Source of the DNA: JBDNJM01 sp041687755
GTDB lineage: Bacteria > Planctomycetota > UBA1135 > GCA-002686595
Assembly: GCA_041687755.1 (NCBI GenBank)
Contig: JBDNJM010000097.1
Coordinates: forward strand, 1 to 7,467
Direction of reading: 5' to 3'
Length of the DNA stretch: 7,467 bases
A model generated the notes under the pieces. The model did not search any database. It was not told the DNA's origin and was given only the letters and a program-made list of their open reading frames with translations. A program made the position numbers and the translations under genes. Below, one piece after another: positions 7,370 through 7,467 of this stretch (position 1 is its first letter; every line of letters starts with the position of its first letter).

Positions 7370-7466
7370 AGCCCGGCGTGACCTTCACGCCACCGCAGCA
7401 TAGGAAGATCATGGCAATGAGCGCGTTGGCCGAGTGGAAGCCATAGGCGCGTCGAGTAATGGTGCG
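7344..7466 (-). mobile_element. C-terminal end of a transposase, probably ISL3-like (partial, runs off the window)
   Basis: On the minus strand, bases 7466-7347 encode 40 residues (RTITRRAYGFHSANALIAMI, then FLCCGGVKVTPGFTTPSATH) ending at TAA (7346-7344). The ITRRAYGFHS-x-x-ALIAMIFL pattern matches what I recall of the C-terminal end of ISL3-type (IS204/IS1001) DDE transposases. The rest would lie beyond the right edge. It overlaps the 3' end of the multi-module gene by 26 bases in antisense. GGCTCTCCTGCC at 7329-7340, 4 to 15 bases past the transposase stop, could be the start of the IS terminal repeat, since ISL3 ends often begin GGCTCT/GGNTCTT. I cannot see the other end. Whether the element is intact is unknown. 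Confidence 0.6.
7375..7391 (+). terminator. Short perfect hairpin just after the multi-module gene
   Basis: GGCGTGA (7375-7381) and TCACGCC (7385-7391) form a perfect 7-bp stem with a 3-base loop, starting 6 bases past the TGA at 7367-7369. It could act as a terminator for the plus-strand gene, but no T tract follows. It also lies within the transposase coding remnant, so its symmetry may be coincidental. Confidence 0.3.
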
Positions 7467-7467
7467 A

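Overview
The window reads as an accessory stretch of a high-GC bacterial chromosome, most likely from a marine planctomycete (Planctomycetota). This is inferred from three things: the strong G/C preference at third codon positions, the weak or absent Shine-Dalgarno motifs before the genes, and the gene types. These are a secreted FG-GAP/VCBS-repeat protein with a C-terminal domain I recall from planctomycete exported proteins, and a long exported protein built of carboxypeptidase-regulatory-like beta-sandwich modules. No rRNA, tRNA, CRISPR array or complete mobile element is visible.

Layout. (1) 1-81: a perfect 12-bp hairpin followed by two small palindromes, lying 3' of the first gene. (2) 82-2853, minus strand: a secreted protein of about 923 residues with 13 calcium-loop (FG-GAP/VCBS) motifs. 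(3) 2854-3207: a divergent intergenic region without a convincing gene. (4) 3208-4557, plus strand: the most interesting gene, an exported redox protein with an EF-hand, a TlpA/thioredoxin-like domain and a C-terminal DsbD-N-like domain. An in-frame TGA sits exactly where the first cysteine of the CxxC motif should be (reading U-H-S-C). It is followed at a suitable distance by a SECIS-like hairpin, so I read it as a selenoprotein. Its 5' part is out of frame at two low-complexity sites, a run of 10 C and a 10-bp tandem repeat. The two shifts cancel each other. (5) 4558-4801: an intergenic gap with a possible ECF-type promoter. (6) 4802-7369, plus strand: an 855-codon membrane-anchored or exported multi-module beta protein interrupted by one in-frame TAG. 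(7) 7344-7466, minus strand, running off the right edge: the C-terminal 40 residues of a transposase that resembles the ISL3 family, overlapping the 3' end of the previous gene.

How they fit together. All three main products appear to be exported, so the region looks concerned with the cell envelope or surface. No shared pathway can be shown. The two central plus-strand genes each carry an internal stop, one also carries frame disruptions, and an IS fragment abuts the other. Local gene decay or assembly error therefore has to be weighed against recoding (Sec) and phase variation. I favour recoding for the TGA, because of its exact position and the hairpin, and mutation or sequence error for the TAG.
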